The position numbers were made by a program, and so were the translations under genes. The notes under the pieces were generated by a model. The model was not told where the DNA came from. It was given only the letters and a program-made list of their open reading frames with translations, and searched no databases. Positions 52,548 to 61,378 of a stretch of 64,000 nucleotides of DNA are shown here, piece after piece. Within the stretch, counting starts at the first letter, position 1; the number at the start of each line of letters is the position of its first letter. The stretch is from an uncultured Eubacteriaceae bacterium. GTDB taxonomy: Bacteria; Bacillota; Clostridia; Peptostreptococcales; Anaerovoracaceae. The DNA lies in assembly GCA_903789635.1 (NCBI GenBank), contig CAIFEY010000004.1:1-64000 (forward strand). Reading direction: 5' to 3'.

Positions 52548-52922
52548 ATGAACGTAATTGATTCCATCACAAACGAGTATCTGAAGAAGGATATTCCTGA
52601 TTTCAGAATCGGAGACACCGTACGCGTTTATATCAAGATTAAAGAGGGAAACAGAGAAAGAATCCAGATGTTCGAGGGCTATGTCCTGAAGCGTCAGAAC
52701 GGCGGCATCAGCGAGACTTTCACCGTTAGAAGATTCTCCTCCGGCATCGGCGTTGAGAAGACGTTCCCTGTTCACAGCCCATGGATCGACCACATCGAGG
52801 TCGTCAGAAGAGGCCGTGTCAGAAGAGCTAAGCTCAACTACATGCGTTCCAGAACAGGTAAGGCTGCAAGAGTCAAGACCAAGGAAATCAGAAGAAAGAA
52901 AGACGCAGAGGCAAACGCATAG
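52548..52922 (+). CDS. rplS: 50S ribosomal protein L19
   Basis: Component of the large ribosomal subunit at the subunit interface, 124 residues. [63 protein letters not shown] is the family core; a basic tail follows. AAGGGAG precedes the ATG. The cluster rplS-rbgA-rnhB is common in Bacillota. Confidence 0.98.
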   Translation: MNVIDSITNEYLKKDIPDFRIGDTVRVYIKIKEGNRERIQMFEGYVLKRQNGGISETFTVRRFSSGIGVEKTFPVHSPWIDHIEVVRRGRVRRAKLNYMRSRTGKAARVKTKEIRRKKDAEANA

Positions 52923-52934
52923 TGCGAATGCCAG

Positions 52935-52969
52935 AAGGCTGTTGCGACCGCGCAATGGCCTTTTTTATT
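52935..52969 (+). terminator. Terminator after rplS
   Basis: AAGGC and TTGCG pair with CGCAA and GCCTT across a TG/TG internal loop (52935-52962), followed by TTTTTATTT. It should reduce transcription into rbgA relative to rplS. Confidence 0.8.
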
Positions 52970-53093
52970 TATCACATCAGTGTGCGGCAGAGGCTGCAGG
53001 GGCTCATACGAACCAGAGCCGAAGGCGCTGGGCGCGCGGACGGACTGCCGGGGCTCCCTGATCCGCCGCATCGCCGCATACGGGAGGGCAGCA

Positions 53094-54002
53094 ATGGAAC
53101 ATATTAACTGGTATCCGGGCCACATGAAGAAGACGCGCGACCTGATCCTGACGAACATGGGCATGGTCGACGCCTCGATCGAGGTCATCGACGCGAGGAT
53201 CCCGGTCTCGAGCAGGAATCCGATCATCAACGAGCTCGTGAAGGGCAAGCCGCGCATCATCGTTTTGAATAAGAGCGACCTCTCCGACGAGGAGCAGAAC
53301 CGCCTCTGGAAGGAGAAGCTCTCCGAGGACGGCACGTACACGGTGATCATGAACTGCACGACGGGCAGCGTGAAGCCGCTCCTCAGCGTGATGGACCGCG
53401 TGCAGAAGGACGTCGAGGCGGCAAAAGAAAAGCGCCGCCGGGAGGCGGCGCAGACCAGGGGAGCGGAGGAACCTGCCGTTCACCATGACGACGCCGCGGC
53501 AGTCCGCCGCCAGAAGCCTCTGCGCATGATGATCGTCGGCATCCCGAACGTCGGAAAGTCGTCGCTGATCAACCGCCTGACGAACCGCAGGAGCGCGCGC
53601 ACGGGCAACAAGCCGGGCGTGACCCGCGGCAAGCAGTGGCTGACCCTGAAGAACGGCATGCAGCTTCTGGACACGCCGGGCATCCTCTGGCCTAAGCTGG
53701 AGGACCCTCAGACGGGCCTCTCGCTCGCGTTCTGCGGCTCGATCAAGGACGAGATCCTGGACATCGCGAGCCTCGGCCTGGAATTCATCAAATACATGCA
53801 GGCGGAGTACCCGGAGCTGCTCTGCGCGCGCTACCGCCTGGACGAGGTCGGCGAGACGCCGCTCGAGACGATGGAGGAGATCTGCAGAAAGCGCGGCTTC
53901 ATTATGCCGGGAAAGCGCATCGACTACGACCGCTGCGCACGCACGGTCCTGGACGAGTTCCGCGCAGGTAAGATCGGAAAGATCACCCTGGAGAAGGCAT
54001 AG
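53094..54002 (+). CDS. rbgA: Ribosome biogenesis GTPase RbgA/YlqF
   Basis: Circularly permuted GTPase needed for late large-subunit assembly, 302 residues. Motif order is G4 (VLNKSDL) before G1 (GIPNVGKSSLIN) and G3 (LLDTPGILWPK), as expected. It opens with NWYPGHMKKTRDL, a family hallmark. A family-atypical Ala/Glu-rich, charged insertion (about 105-135, KEKRRREAAQTRGAEE) lies before G1. I start at ATG 53094, with GGGAGGG before it. Confidence 0.96.
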   Translation: MEHINWYPGHMKKTRDLILTNMGMVDASIEVIDARIPVSSRNPIINELVKGKPRIIVLNKSDLSDEEQNRLWKEKLSEDGTYTVIMNCTTGSVKPLLSVMDRVQKDVEAAKEKRRREAAQTRGAEEPAVHHDDAAAVRRQKPLRMMIVGIPNVGKSSLINRLTNRRSARTGNKPGVTRGKQWLTLKNGMQLLDTPGILWPKLEDPQTGLSLAFCGSIKDEILDIASLGLEFIKYMQAEYPELLCARYRLDEVGETPLETMEEICRKRGFIMPGKRIDYDRCARTVLDEFRAGKIGKITLEKA

Positions 54003-54079
54003 TGGAACGCCGAGGCAGGCGGACAAACGGACGGATACGGCAGAATTGGCAGCGGAAAGAGAATCATAGGGCAATCAAA

Positions 54080-54778
54080 ATGACGACAAGAGCAGAAAGA
54101 TTAGAGATCAAGAGGCAGCACTTCCTGGAGATGAAGGCGTTCGACGCGCAGCACCGCGCGGAAGGCGCGTACATCGCGGGCGTGGACGAGGTCGGCAGGG
54201 GACCGCTCGCGGGACCCGTGGTCACCGCCGCCGTCGTGCTGCCGGAGGACTTCGACGAGTTCGAGGTCGACGACTCCAAGAAGCTGACTGACAAGAAGCG
54301 CCGCGAGCTGGACGTGAAGATCCGGGAGAAGGCGCTCGCTTACGGGTTCGGTCTAAGGGACAACCGCAGGATCGATGAGATCAACATCCTGAACGCGACC
54401 AAGGAGGCCATGGCGGACGCGGTCTTCCAGGCGGCGAGGATGCTTCGGGAGCGCCTCGGCATGGAGGAGCATGAGAGCTCGCTGTTCGCGCCGCTCTCCC
54501 TCGTCATGATCGACGCGGTGCACCTGCTCGAGCTCGAGGCGGCCGGCGTGCACCAGATCTCCCCGACCAAGGGCGACTCCACGAGCGCCTCGATCGCCGC
54601 GGCCAGCATCATCGCAAAGGTGAAGAGGGACGACATGATGATCGCCTACGACGCGCAGTACCCGGGCTACGCGTTCGAGAAGAACAAGGGCTACGGGACC
54701 CGCGCCCATTACGAGGGGCTCCGCGCGAACGGCCTGACGCCGATTCACCGGCGGAGTTTCCTGAAGAACTTCCTGTAA
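54080..54778 (+). CDS. rnhB: Ribonuclease HII
   Basis: Endonuclease cutting RNA in RNA-DNA hybrids and at single ribonucleotides, 232 residues. The core begins YIAGVDEVGRGPLAGPVVTAAVVLP with the first catalytic Asp-Glu, then DDSKKLTDKKR, LVMIDAVHLLE with another Asp, and the closing KGYGTRAHYEGLRANGLTPIHRRSF. I start at ATG 54080 with AGGGC before it; a GTG overlapping the rbgA stop is in frame but adds non-homologous residues. Same transcript as rbgA. Confidence 0.95.
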   Translation: MTTRAERLEIKRQHFLEMKAFDAQHRAEGAYIAGVDEVGRGPLAGPVVTAAVVLPEDFDEFEVDDSKKLTDKKRRELDVKIREKALAYGFGLRDNRRIDEINILNATKEAMADAVFQAARMLRERLGMEEHESSLFAPLSLVMIDAVHLLELEAAGVHQISPTKGDSTSASIAAASIIAKVKRDDMMIAYDAQYPGYAFEKNKGYGTRAHYEGLRANGLTPIHRRSFLKNFL

Positions 54779-54812
54779 GTAAACGGATTTAATCAGATCC
54801 GGATGAATCAGG

Positions 54813-54853
54813 ATGCCGGGAGCGGGGAACTTGGTTCAGCACCCGGCATTTTC
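54813..54853 (+). terminator. Terminator of rnhB
   Basis: ATGCCGGG (54813-54820) and CCCGGCAT (54842-54849) pair, and TTTTC follows. Confidence 0.65.
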
Positions 54854-55028
54854 GAAAACTTGTAAAATGTGATATGATAAGGTTCATGACCGGAAGACAT
54901 AAGAAAACGCCCGCTCCTGCGGCCGGGAGGTTAGCTCGGGCCGCGGAAGGCAGGCGTCTTCGGTTTTTCTCGGTTTCAAAAAACCAGATCCGGCAGGGTG
55001 TTTGGGAGCCCTGCCGGGTTCTTTTTTT
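54854..55028 (+). ncRNA. Possible orphan small RNA
   Basis: Between the rnhB terminator and the next strong terminator lie about 170 bases with no gene. A weak promoter (TTTCGA/TATGAT, 17-base spacer, at 54850-54878), a large GC-rich hairpin CGCCCGCTCCTGCGGCC type (about 54908-54957) and a final terminator hint at a short transcript. It matches no RNA family I know, including SRP RNA and 6S. Confidence 0.3.
54987..55028. terminator. Strong bidirectional terminator
   Basis: CCGGCAGGG (54990-54998) pairs with CCCTGCCGG (55009-55017). A T-run of seven follows on the plus strand and GGTTTTTTG follows on the minus strand, so it also serves the facing DHHW gene. Confidence 0.85.
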
Positions 55029-55069
55029 GTCTTAAAATCTGGCCTGCATCCCGCAGGACGCGGGGGAGG

Positions 55070-56218
55070 CTAGTCGTTCAGCATCATCGACAGCGAGGTG
55101 TCCGTGAAGAACGTGTTCGCGTTATAGAGGAACATGACGTCGGTGATGTTCTCCGCGCTGATCGTGTCCTTGATGTCGCCGAAGTAGTAACGCGGGTCGA
55201 CGACGACGATCTCGCGGTAGTTTCTCGTCAGGAACGGCAGGAAACAGTTCGCGTAGGAGTCCTTGACGAGGAGGAGGCGGCGGCTGTTCTTCACCGGTGT
55301 CTTGATCGTGTAGATCGGGTGGTTGCTTCCGCCGAATACCGTGTAGGCATCCTTCTTCTTCAGATTCTTCATCTCGTAGAATTCCGTGGTCTTGGTCTTG
55401 GTGTCCGTGTAGTACATGACGGACGGGATGTAATCGCTCTTGTCAGCCGGCATGTACAGCTTGATCTGGTCGCAGAGGCCGTTCGTGAAGGCGCTCTTGG
55501 AGTACAGGGTGCCGTAGAAGTCGTTCTTGACGACGTAGGATTTGTACTTGGTGCTGTCGTGGATGCCCAGGGTCTTCTCGGCCGCCTTGTACGCGGCGTA
55601 CGCGCCGTCCGTCGTCCAGTGGTGGTCGGTCCTGTAGTAGACCTGCGTGCCGCTCTTGGCCGCGTCCTTCAGGGCCGTGCGCACGTCGACCGGATGGATG
55701 CCGCAGTCTTTCACGTCCTTGAAGAAGCTGTCCATGTACGCGTTCTGGCCGGCCGTGCGGAACGTCGCCGGCAGCTTGTCGCTGAGGATGTTCGCCGCGT
55801 TCGGCGCGAGCAGGAAGTACATGTGCAGTTTGCTGTAGCGCTGCTTGAACTTCTTCAGGCCGGCGATCGTGCTGTTCATGGCCTTCTTATCCGGCGTGCT
55901 GATGTCCTCCATCAGGTAGTGGTCCTTGGCACGGATGACCCCGTTCGACTCCAGTGCGCCGAGCGTCGTGTCGTAGGCCGATTTCACCTTGATGAAGCCG
56001 TTTCGGAACATGAACTGGTCGTTCGCGTAGTCCTCCATCTTGGTCTCCAGCCGGCTCTGCATGAACTTGCTGAGCGACACTCCCGGCCACTGCTGGAGGA
56101 TTCGGTTCTCCTGCGGGGAGAAGGATTTATCGGGCATAATCAGATTCCCGATGAAAACCACCGCAAGGATGAGACTGAACAGCGTCGCCGCTATAACATA
56201 GTAATTTCTTTTATTCAT
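55070..56218 (-). CDS. DHHW-family (AlgX/AlgJ-like) envelope protein
   Basis: Secreted or membrane-anchored protein of 382 residues, DHHW family, related to AlgJ/AlgX acetyltransferase partners. An N-terminal helix (about 8-26) anchors it outside the cell. The signature TDHHWTTDGAYAAY lies near 205 and KDSYANCFLPFL further on carries the conserved Ser. These proteins work with MBOAT acyltransferases to acylate extracellular polymers. I start at ATG 56218; a GTG 12 bases earlier is possible. Last gene of a four-gene minus-strand operon, 92 bases after the MBOAT gene. Confidence 0.9.
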   Translation of the reverse strand: MNKRNYYVIAATLFSLILAVVFIGNLIMPDKSFSPQENRILQQWPGVSLSKFMQSRLETKMEDYANDQFMFRNGFIKVKSAYDTTLGALESNGVIRAKDHYLMEDISTPDKKAMNSTIAGLKKFKQRYSKLHMYFLLAPNAANILSDKLPATFRTAGQNAYMDSFFKDVKDCGIHPVDVRTALKDAAKSGTQVYYRTDHHWTTDGAYAAYKAAEKTLGIHDSTKYKSYVVKNDFYGTLYSKSAFTNGLCDQIKLYMPADKSDYIPSVMYYTDTKTKTTEFYEMKNLKKKDAYTVFGGSNHPIYTIKTPVKNSRRLLLVKDSYANCFLPFLTRNYREIVVVDPRYYFGDIKDTISAENITDVMFLYNANTFFTDTSLSMMLND

Positions 56219-56310
56219 ATCTCTTCTCACTTCGATTCTGTAAACGCGTGCGTGTCATTGTCTTCTATTGTCTTCTAAGACGTCAGCGTCCGTAAAGTTC
56301 CCGGATTCCG

Positions 56311-57714
56311 CTAGAAACGGAAGTAGAGGAACGGGTTGTAGGAGCTGTAGATGAGGCACGCCGTGCTGAGTACCAGGATCGCGAAGATGCAGACCAGGCA
56401 CAGGATCGGGGAACGCTCCTCCAGTTTCCTGAACTTCTCCATCGGGCGCGGGCCGCTGACCAGCACGCCGGCGATCAGGAGCAGGATGTTGGTCCTGAGC
56501 AGGTAGATCGTGTGCATGTTGATGAACGCCGGCGCTCCGACGCCGAACATGATGCTGAGCGTGTCCATCGCCTTGCCTAAGGTCGCGCTGCTGAAGAATA
56601 CCCAGCCGATGATGACGATGACCATCGCGTAGACGTGCTGCACCCATACCGGCGCCTTGGCAATATACTTTCCGATCAGGTATTTCTCGATGACGAGCAG
56701 GACGCCGTAGTATAAGCCCCAGAAGACGAAGTTCCATGCGGCTCCGTGCCAGAGGCCGGTCAGGCCCCAGACGATCATCAGGTTCAGGATGTGGCGCGGC
56801 ACCGTCACGCGGTTTCCGCCGAGCGGGATGTATACATACTCACGGAACCATCCGCTCAGGGACATGTGCCACCTGCGCCAGAAGTCCGTCACGCTGCGCG
56901 CGATGTACGGGTAGTTGAAGTTCTCGAGGAAGTCGAACCCGAACATCTTTCCGAGTCCGATCGCCATGTCGGAGTATCCGCTGAAGTCAAAGTAAATCTG
57001 CAGCGTATACGCAACCGCGCCGATCCACGCGGTGACCACCGCCGACTTGCTGTCCGGCAGTCCTACGACACCGGTATTCAGTGCGCCGAAGTAGTTTGCC
57101 GGCAGGACCTTCTTGCCCAGGCCGAACATGAAGCGGATGGCTCCCTGGCCGAATTTCTCTTTTGTCGTCTCACGATAGACGAGCTGCTCCGCGACGTCTC
57201 TGTACTTGACGATCGGTCCTGCAATCAGCTGCGGGAACAGGGACAGGTACAGTCCGAATTTCAGCGGGTTCTGCTGCGGGCGGACGGTCTTCTTATACAC
57301 GTCGAAGATGTAGGACAGCGCCTGGAACGTGTAGAAGGAGATGCCGATCGGCAGCGACAGCGCGGTGTAGTGGATGTGCAGCCCGGTGAGGCTGTTGAAC
57401 GTGTCCATCAGGAATCCGAAGTACTTGAAAAAGCCCAGGATGAACAGGTTGATGATCAGGGTGAAGAGCAGGTTTTTTCTGCCCGTGCCCCCGCGCCGCT
57501 GCTCGTTGAATATCTGTATGGCCATGAAGTAGTTGAAGAAGATACTGTAGACCATCAGGAACAGGTAGACCGGCTCGCCCCAGCTGTAGAAGAACAGGCT
57601 GGCGATGAGCAGGACCATGTTTCTCGCACGCAGGTACCTGCGCGGGATCGCGAAGTAGACGACCAGCACGATCGGGAGGAAGTAGAAGAGGAATATGATG
57701 CTGCTAAATAACAT
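56311..57714 (-). CDS. MBOAT-family O-acyltransferase (AlgI/DltB-like)
   Basis: Polytopic membrane O-acyltransferase of 467 residues, about ten to eleven helices, that moves acyl groups across the membrane to an envelope polymer. It begins with the hydrophobic LFSSIIFLFYFLPIVLVVYF; family motifs are GISFYTFQALSYIFDVY, FGFDFLENFNYPYIARSVTDFWRRWHMSLSGWFREYVYIPLGGNR, and the catalytic His in GLWHGAAWNFVFWGLYYG. The start overlaps the end of the DUF4358 gene by 11 bases, with CGAGGAGG before the ATG, so they are translationally coupled. Confidence 0.95.
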   Translation of the reverse strand: MLFSSIIFLFYFLPIVLVVYFAIPRRYLRARNMVLLIASLFFYSWGEPVYLFLMVYSIFFNYFMAIQIFNEQRRGGTGRKNLLFTLIINLFILGFFKYFGFLMDTFNSLTGLHIHYTALSLPIGISFYTFQALSYIFDVYKKTVRPQQNPLKFGLYLSLFPQLIAGPIVKYRDVAEQLVYRETTKEKFGQGAIRFMFGLGKKVLPANYFGALNTGVVGLPDSKSAVVTAWIGAVAYTLQIYFDFSGYSDMAIGLGKMFGFDFLENFNYPYIARSVTDFWRRWHMSLSGWFREYVYIPLGGNRVTVPRHILNLMIVWGLTGLWHGAAWNFVFWGLYYGVLLVIEKYLIGKYIAKAPVWVQHVYAMVIVIIGWVFFSSATLGKAMDTLSIMFGVGAPAFINMHTIYLLRTNILLLIAGVLVSGPRPMEKFRKLEERSPILCLVCIFAILVLSTACLIYSSYNPFLYFRF

Positions 57715-58189
57715 GGTTGAATGCCTCCTCGTACTTGTCCGGGTTCTTGGCCGTGCAGTAGAAGAGATACTGTCCCTTCTTGACGACGATTGCGTTTTTC
57801 AGCATCGCGACCTGCTCCGGCCCGTAGTTTTCGAATGTGGTGATCTGGCTGTCGATGCGGGACTCTGCCGCATCCTCCGCGCCGCTCAGGGACTGGCCCC
57901 TTGCCGCCTTCAGGACGAGGACCTCCTCGACGCCGAGGGCGTTCTTGCTCTTGTAATAGATAAATCCTTTATACTGAGAAGCGTCGATGCTCATGAACTC
58001 CATGAGTTCCCTCGAGCTGCACTTGTGCATCTGCTGGATGTCGGTGCTGCTGGTCAGGGCCTTCTCGATGGTGCTCATCGGCACGTCCTTCGCGTTTGCC
58101 TGCCCGTAGACGACCAGCAGAAAGATGATCAGGACAGCGGTCAGGATGATCTTCAGGATCAGACTGCTGTTTTTTACGATTGTTTTCAT
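57704..58189 (-). CDS. DUF4358-domain protein
   Basis: Probable secreted, membrane-anchored protein of 161 residues. A hydrophobic helix at about 11-30 (LILKIILTAVLIIFLLVVYG) follows a basic start; the rest is an extracytoplasmic domain with QYKGFIYYKSKNALGVEEVLVLKAA and a late KKGQYLFYCTAKNPDKYEEAF, which fits DUF4358. Members often sit beside MBOAT/DHHW genes, and function is unknown. Its start is 5 bases from the end of the SGNH gene. Confidence 0.83.
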   Translation of the reverse strand: MKTIVKNSSLILKIILTAVLIIFLLVVYGQANAKDVPMSTIEKALTSSTDIQQMHKCSSRELMEFMSIDASQYKGFIYYKSKNALGVEEVLVLKAARGQSLSGAEDAAESRIDSQITTFENYGPEQVAMLKNAIVVKKGQYLFYCTAKNPDKYEEAFNHVI

Positions 58190-58194
58190 ATATG

Positions 58195-59067
58195 TTAAAG
58201 CCCCGCTTTCTCTGCCATCATGTCGAGCCAGTACGGATAGTATGCCGGCTGCGCGTGGATGCCGTCTCCGGCGTACAGGTTGCTGTGATCTTCCAGGATT
58301 CCGGTGACGTTGATGTATACCGGCTTCACGTCGGACAGTTTGCTGCTCTCGCACATCTGCTCGATCGCGTCGTTGAACTTCTTATAGTTCCTCAGGATCT
58401 TGCGCTTCTTCAGCGTGCGGTCGCTCGGCTTGGAGATGCTGCAGACGTAGATCCTGGTCTTAGGCGAGATCTTGTGGAACTCCTTCAGGAGCTCGGTGTA
58501 GTGATCGGTGAACGCCTTAGGGTTTCCGTTGTAGTTGCCCATGTCGTTCATGCCGAAGGCAAAGAATGCATTGTTCGGGTACGTCCTGGCCGCTGCCGTG
58601 AAAAGTTTGCCGCTGTGCATGACGGACGCACCGATCTCACAGAAGACCTGGTTGTCAGAGAGGAAGCCGTACGCGGACAGTCCCTCGGTGACGGAGTCGC
58701 CGACGACGACGCAGTTGCTGAACTGCTTTCTGTACTGCGCTCTGGAGTCCGTCGCCGATGAGCCGCCCGTGGTCGGGTTCGACTGGTCCAGGCTCTGGAC
58801 CTTGCTCTCGATCGTCGCGACGGTCGAATAATCGTACGACTGCACGGTCTCGATATTCTGTTTTACAGCGGAAGCGGAAGGCTCCGCCCTGTGATTGAAC
58901 TGAAGTAAATGGAATATAAAGATGAACACGAGGATGACGATGACTGCACAGACGATTCCGTCCGGCGTCGTCAGAAAACGTCGCAGATTCATCAGCAGAT
59001 CTTCACGTTCCGCACCTGATTCCGGGCTGCGGGAAGGCCTGCGGTAGGTATGATTATGGCTTCTCAC
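58195..59067 (-). CDS. SGNH/GDSL hydrolase-family protein
   Basis: Membrane-anchored esterase/acyltransferase of about 290 residues. A helix at about 36-55 anchors it and the catalytic domain lies outside. The nucleophile block is VVVGDSVTEGLSAYG, the Asn-containing block III is FGMNDMGNYNG, and the catalytic Asp-His pair is DGIHAQPAYYP. It begins at a GTG (59067) here; an ATG at 58992 is the alternative and has a poorer ribosome binding site. First gene of the acylation operon; a promoter lies about 80 bases upstream. Confidence 0.87.
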   Translation of the reverse strand: MRSHNHTYRRPSRSPESGAEREDLLMNLRRFLTTPDGIVCAVIVILVFIFIFHLLQFNHRAEPSASAVKQNIETVQSYDYSTVATIESKVQSLDQSNPTTGGSSATDSRAQYRKQFSNCVVVGDSVTEGLSAYGFLSDNQVFCEIGASVMHSGKLFTAAARTYPNNAFFAFGMNDMGNYNGNPKAFTDHYTELLKEFHKISPKTRIYVCSISKPSDRTLKKRKILRNYKKFNDAIEQMCESSKLSDVKPVYINVTGILEDHSNLYAGDGIHAQPAYYPYWLDMMAEKAGL

Positions 59068-59149
59068 GGTGTAGTACTCTTTCTGTATTCATGAAGAAGA
59101 TAGTTGTTTCGGTTGCAATGTCAGCATTTGGAAGATGTCAACAGTTAAT

Positions 59150-59178
59150 ATCATAAAGAAAAGAGCAATATTTTTCAA
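59150..59178 (-). promoter_or_regulatory. Promoter of the SGNH/MBOAT operon
   Basis: On the minus strand TTGAAA (59173-59178), 17-base spacer and TATGAT (59150-59155). Confidence 0.7.
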
Positions 59179-59426
59179 GGGTCGAATGCCTTAAATATTG
59201 CGTAAGGTCCATAAAGAATCATTAAGAAAATTACATGCACTTAAAAAGATACGATATCAAAAAAGCATAGAAACTTCACCGTAAACTGCGGAAAAAACAG
59301 GACTGTTCGTAGAAATTTTACCGAATAACAGGCGAAATTATGCGGTTTTCCGGTTGGACTGAGAATGCGGATCATCGCGCATGATCTGTGATAGATTCGT
59401 GAAGTCGGCGGCAGATTCCCATCAGA

Positions 59427-59459
59427 ACAGTCAAAAAACGGACGGCTGAACCGTCCGTT
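59427..59459 (-). terminator. Terminator of the leu operon
   Basis: Nine-base arms AACGGACGG and CCGTCCGTT (59437-59445, 59451-59459) followed on the minus strand by TTTTTGACTG. It lies 24 bases past leuB. Confidence 0.85.
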
Positions 59460-59482
59460 CCGACTTTGTCAAAATATTCTCC

Positions 59483-60559
59483 CTAAATTTCCCGTATCCG
59501 CTCGCAGATCCTCCTGCCGGCTTCCTCGGTTGTGCAGAAATCGCCCCCGCCTGCGATGTCGCAGGTGCGGAAACCGTCCTTCAGGAACTGCTTGACCGCG
59601 TCTTCGATGGCGTCGGCTGCGCCCGGCTGATTCAGCGTGAAGCGGAGCAGCATCGCGGCGGAGAGGATGGCCGCGATCGGGTTGGCCTTTCCCGTTCCCG
59701 CGATGTCCGGCGCGGAGCCGTGGACCGGCTCGTACATGCCGAAGTTTCCCTCGCCTAAGCTCGCGGACGGCAGCATGCCGATGGAACCCGTGATCTGGCT
59801 CGCCTCGTCCGACAGGATGTCGCCGAACAGGTTGCTGGTCAGGATCACGTCGAACTGCGACGGGTCGCGGACGAGCTGCATGCTCGCGTTGTCGACGTAG
59901 AAGTGGTTCAGCTCGACGTCCGGGTAATCCTCCGCGATCTCGGTGACCGTCTTCCGCCAGAGGCGGGAGGTATCCAGCACGTTGGCCTTGTCGACGCTCG
60001 TGACCCTGCCGCGCCGCTTCTCTGCCATCTGGAAGGCCGTGCGCGCGATCCGCTCGATTTCGCCCGTGCTGTACTGCTCGACGTCGTAGGCCGCGTAGCC
60101 CATCTCCGTCTCCTTGTGGCCGCGCTCGCCGAAGTAGATGCCGCCGGTCAGCTCGCGCACGATCAGGAGGTCGAGCCCCTGGTTCAGGATCTCCCTCTTC
60201 AGCGGGGATGCGTCCGCGAGCTCCGGGAACACCGCGGCCGGCCTGAGGTTCGCGTACAGCCCGAGGCTCTTCCTGAGGCCGAGCAGCGCCTTCTCCGGCC
60301 GCTGCTCACCCGGCAGCGCGTCCCACTTGGGACCGCCGACCGCGCCCAGGAGCACCGCGTCGCTGGCTTTGCAGGCCTCGACGGTGTCCTCCGGGAGGCA
60401 TTCCCCGCGCGCGTCGATCGCCGCGCCGCCCGCGAGTACCCGGTTAAACGTGAATGAGATTCCGAACTTCTCCCCGGCCGCCTCCATCGCGCGGACGGCC
60501 TGTTCCGTGACCTCCGGGCCGATGCCGTCGCCCGGGACCACCGCAATTCTGTAATGCAT
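59483..60559 (-). CDS. leuB: 3-isopropylmalate dehydrogenase
   Basis: NAD-dependent oxidative decarboxylation of 3-isopropylmalate, third step of leucine synthesis. The 358-residue protein opens with [13 protein letters not shown], has [17 protein letters not shown], the catalytic Lys in [13 protein letters not shown], and [37 protein letters not shown] precedes the ATG at 60559. Last gene of the leuA-C-D-B operon. Confidence 0.97.
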   Translation of the reverse strand: MHYRIAVVPGDGIGPEVTEQAVRAMEAAGEKFGISFTFNRVLAGGAAIDARGECLPEDTVEACKASDAVLLGAVGGPKWDALPGEQRPEKALLGLRKSLGLYANLRPAAVFPELADASPLKREILNQGLDLLIVRELTGGIYFGERGHKETEMGYAAYDVEQYSTGEIERIARTAFQMAEKRRGRVTSVDKANVLDTSRLWRKTVTEIAEDYPDVELNHFYVDNASMQLVRDPSQFDVILTSNLFGDILSDEASQITGSIGMLPSASLGEGNFGMYEPVHGSAPDIAGTGKANPIAAILSAAMLLRFTLNQPGAADAIEDAVKQFLKDGFRTCDIAGGGDFCTTEEAGRRICERIREI

Positions 60560-60644
60560 AGATTTCTCCTCTCCTGGTCCCAAGGGGAAGGGGCGCGGAT
60601 CCAATCCATAATCCTGCCGCAGCCTGGTTCACCTTGGGAATTCC

Positions 60645-60670
60645 GATCCCGGGAGGAATCCCCCGGGGTC
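60645..60670 (-). other. Hairpin between leuD and leuB
   Basis: GATCCCGGG and CCCGGGGTC pair with one mismatch. No T-run follows on the minus strand; probably an mRNA stability element. Confidence 0.4.
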
Positions 60671-60714
60671 TGCTGCTTAATTTTCGTGTGTTTCTGATGT
60701 TCAGGCCTCGTCCT

Positions 60715-61206
60715 TTACGCTTCTTCCCTTAATGATGCGAGGAGGCCGCCCGCGTCGATGATCCTGCGGATGAACTCCGGGAACGGGTGCGCTCGGAACT
60801 CCTCTCCGGTCGTGATGTCCCGGATCGTCCCGGACTGAAAGTCGACCTCGACCTCGTCGCCGTCCGCAATGGCACGGCTCGCCTCCGGCGACTCCAGGAT
60901 CGGCAGCCCGATGTTGATCGCGTTCCGGTAAAAAATCCTCGCGAATGTCGCCGCTATGACGCAGCTGACGCCGCTCGCCTTGATCGCGATCGGCGCGTGC
61001 TCCCTGGAGGAGCCGCAGCCGAAGTTCTCCCCGCCGACGATGATGTCGCCCTGCTGCACCCGGCCTGCGAATTCCGGGTCGATGTCCACCATGCAGTGGG
61101 CGGCCAGCTCGGCCGGGTCCGACGAGTTCAGATATCTCGCCGGGATGATGACGTCGGTGTCGATGTTGTCCCCGTACTTATGGACGCGTCCTCTTGCTTC
61201 TTCCAT
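60715..61206 (-). CDS. leuD: 3-isopropylmalate dehydratase small subunit
   Basis: Small subunit of the aconitase-type isomerase that converts 2- to 3-isopropylmalate. The 163-residue protein has [19 protein letters not shown] at the start and the active-site loop [17 protein letters not shown] near 58-74, typical of the short LeuD form. AGGAGG precedes the ATG at 61206. It pairs with leuC directly upstream. Confidence 0.97.
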   Translation of the reverse strand: MEEARGRVHKYGDNIDTDVIIPARYLNSSDPAELAAHCMVDIDPEFAGRVQQGDIIVGGENFGCGSSREHAPIAIKASGVSCVIAATFARIFYRNAINIGLPILESPEASRAIADGDEVEVDFQSGTIRDITTGEEFRAHPFPEFIRRIIDAGGLLASLREEA

Positions 61207-61378
61207 TATTGATAGTCCTCCTGATCTGTTATCCAGTCTTATGTGTATCCCTTGTTGTTTCTGCCCGGGCTGCTGGTCAGGCTTATCATTTGCCTGACCG
61301 CGCCCGCGGCGGCAGCGCTTCACACTGCGCTAATTGTTTCCTGTATCCGCCGCCGCTGCGCCGAACATCAGCGCAGGC

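Larger units (their letters stand above)
59068..59482. promoter_or_regulatory. AT-rich spacer between the acylation and leu operons
   Basis: 415 bases with no gene. It holds the minus-strand promoter at 59150-59178 on the left and the leuB terminator at 59427-59459 on the right. Confidence 0.7.

Noticed and set aside
54905..55028. SRP RNA
   Set aside because: It has a GGGAGGTTAGC-like word, but the conserved SRP54-binding loop (GGAAGGAAGCAG context) is missing.
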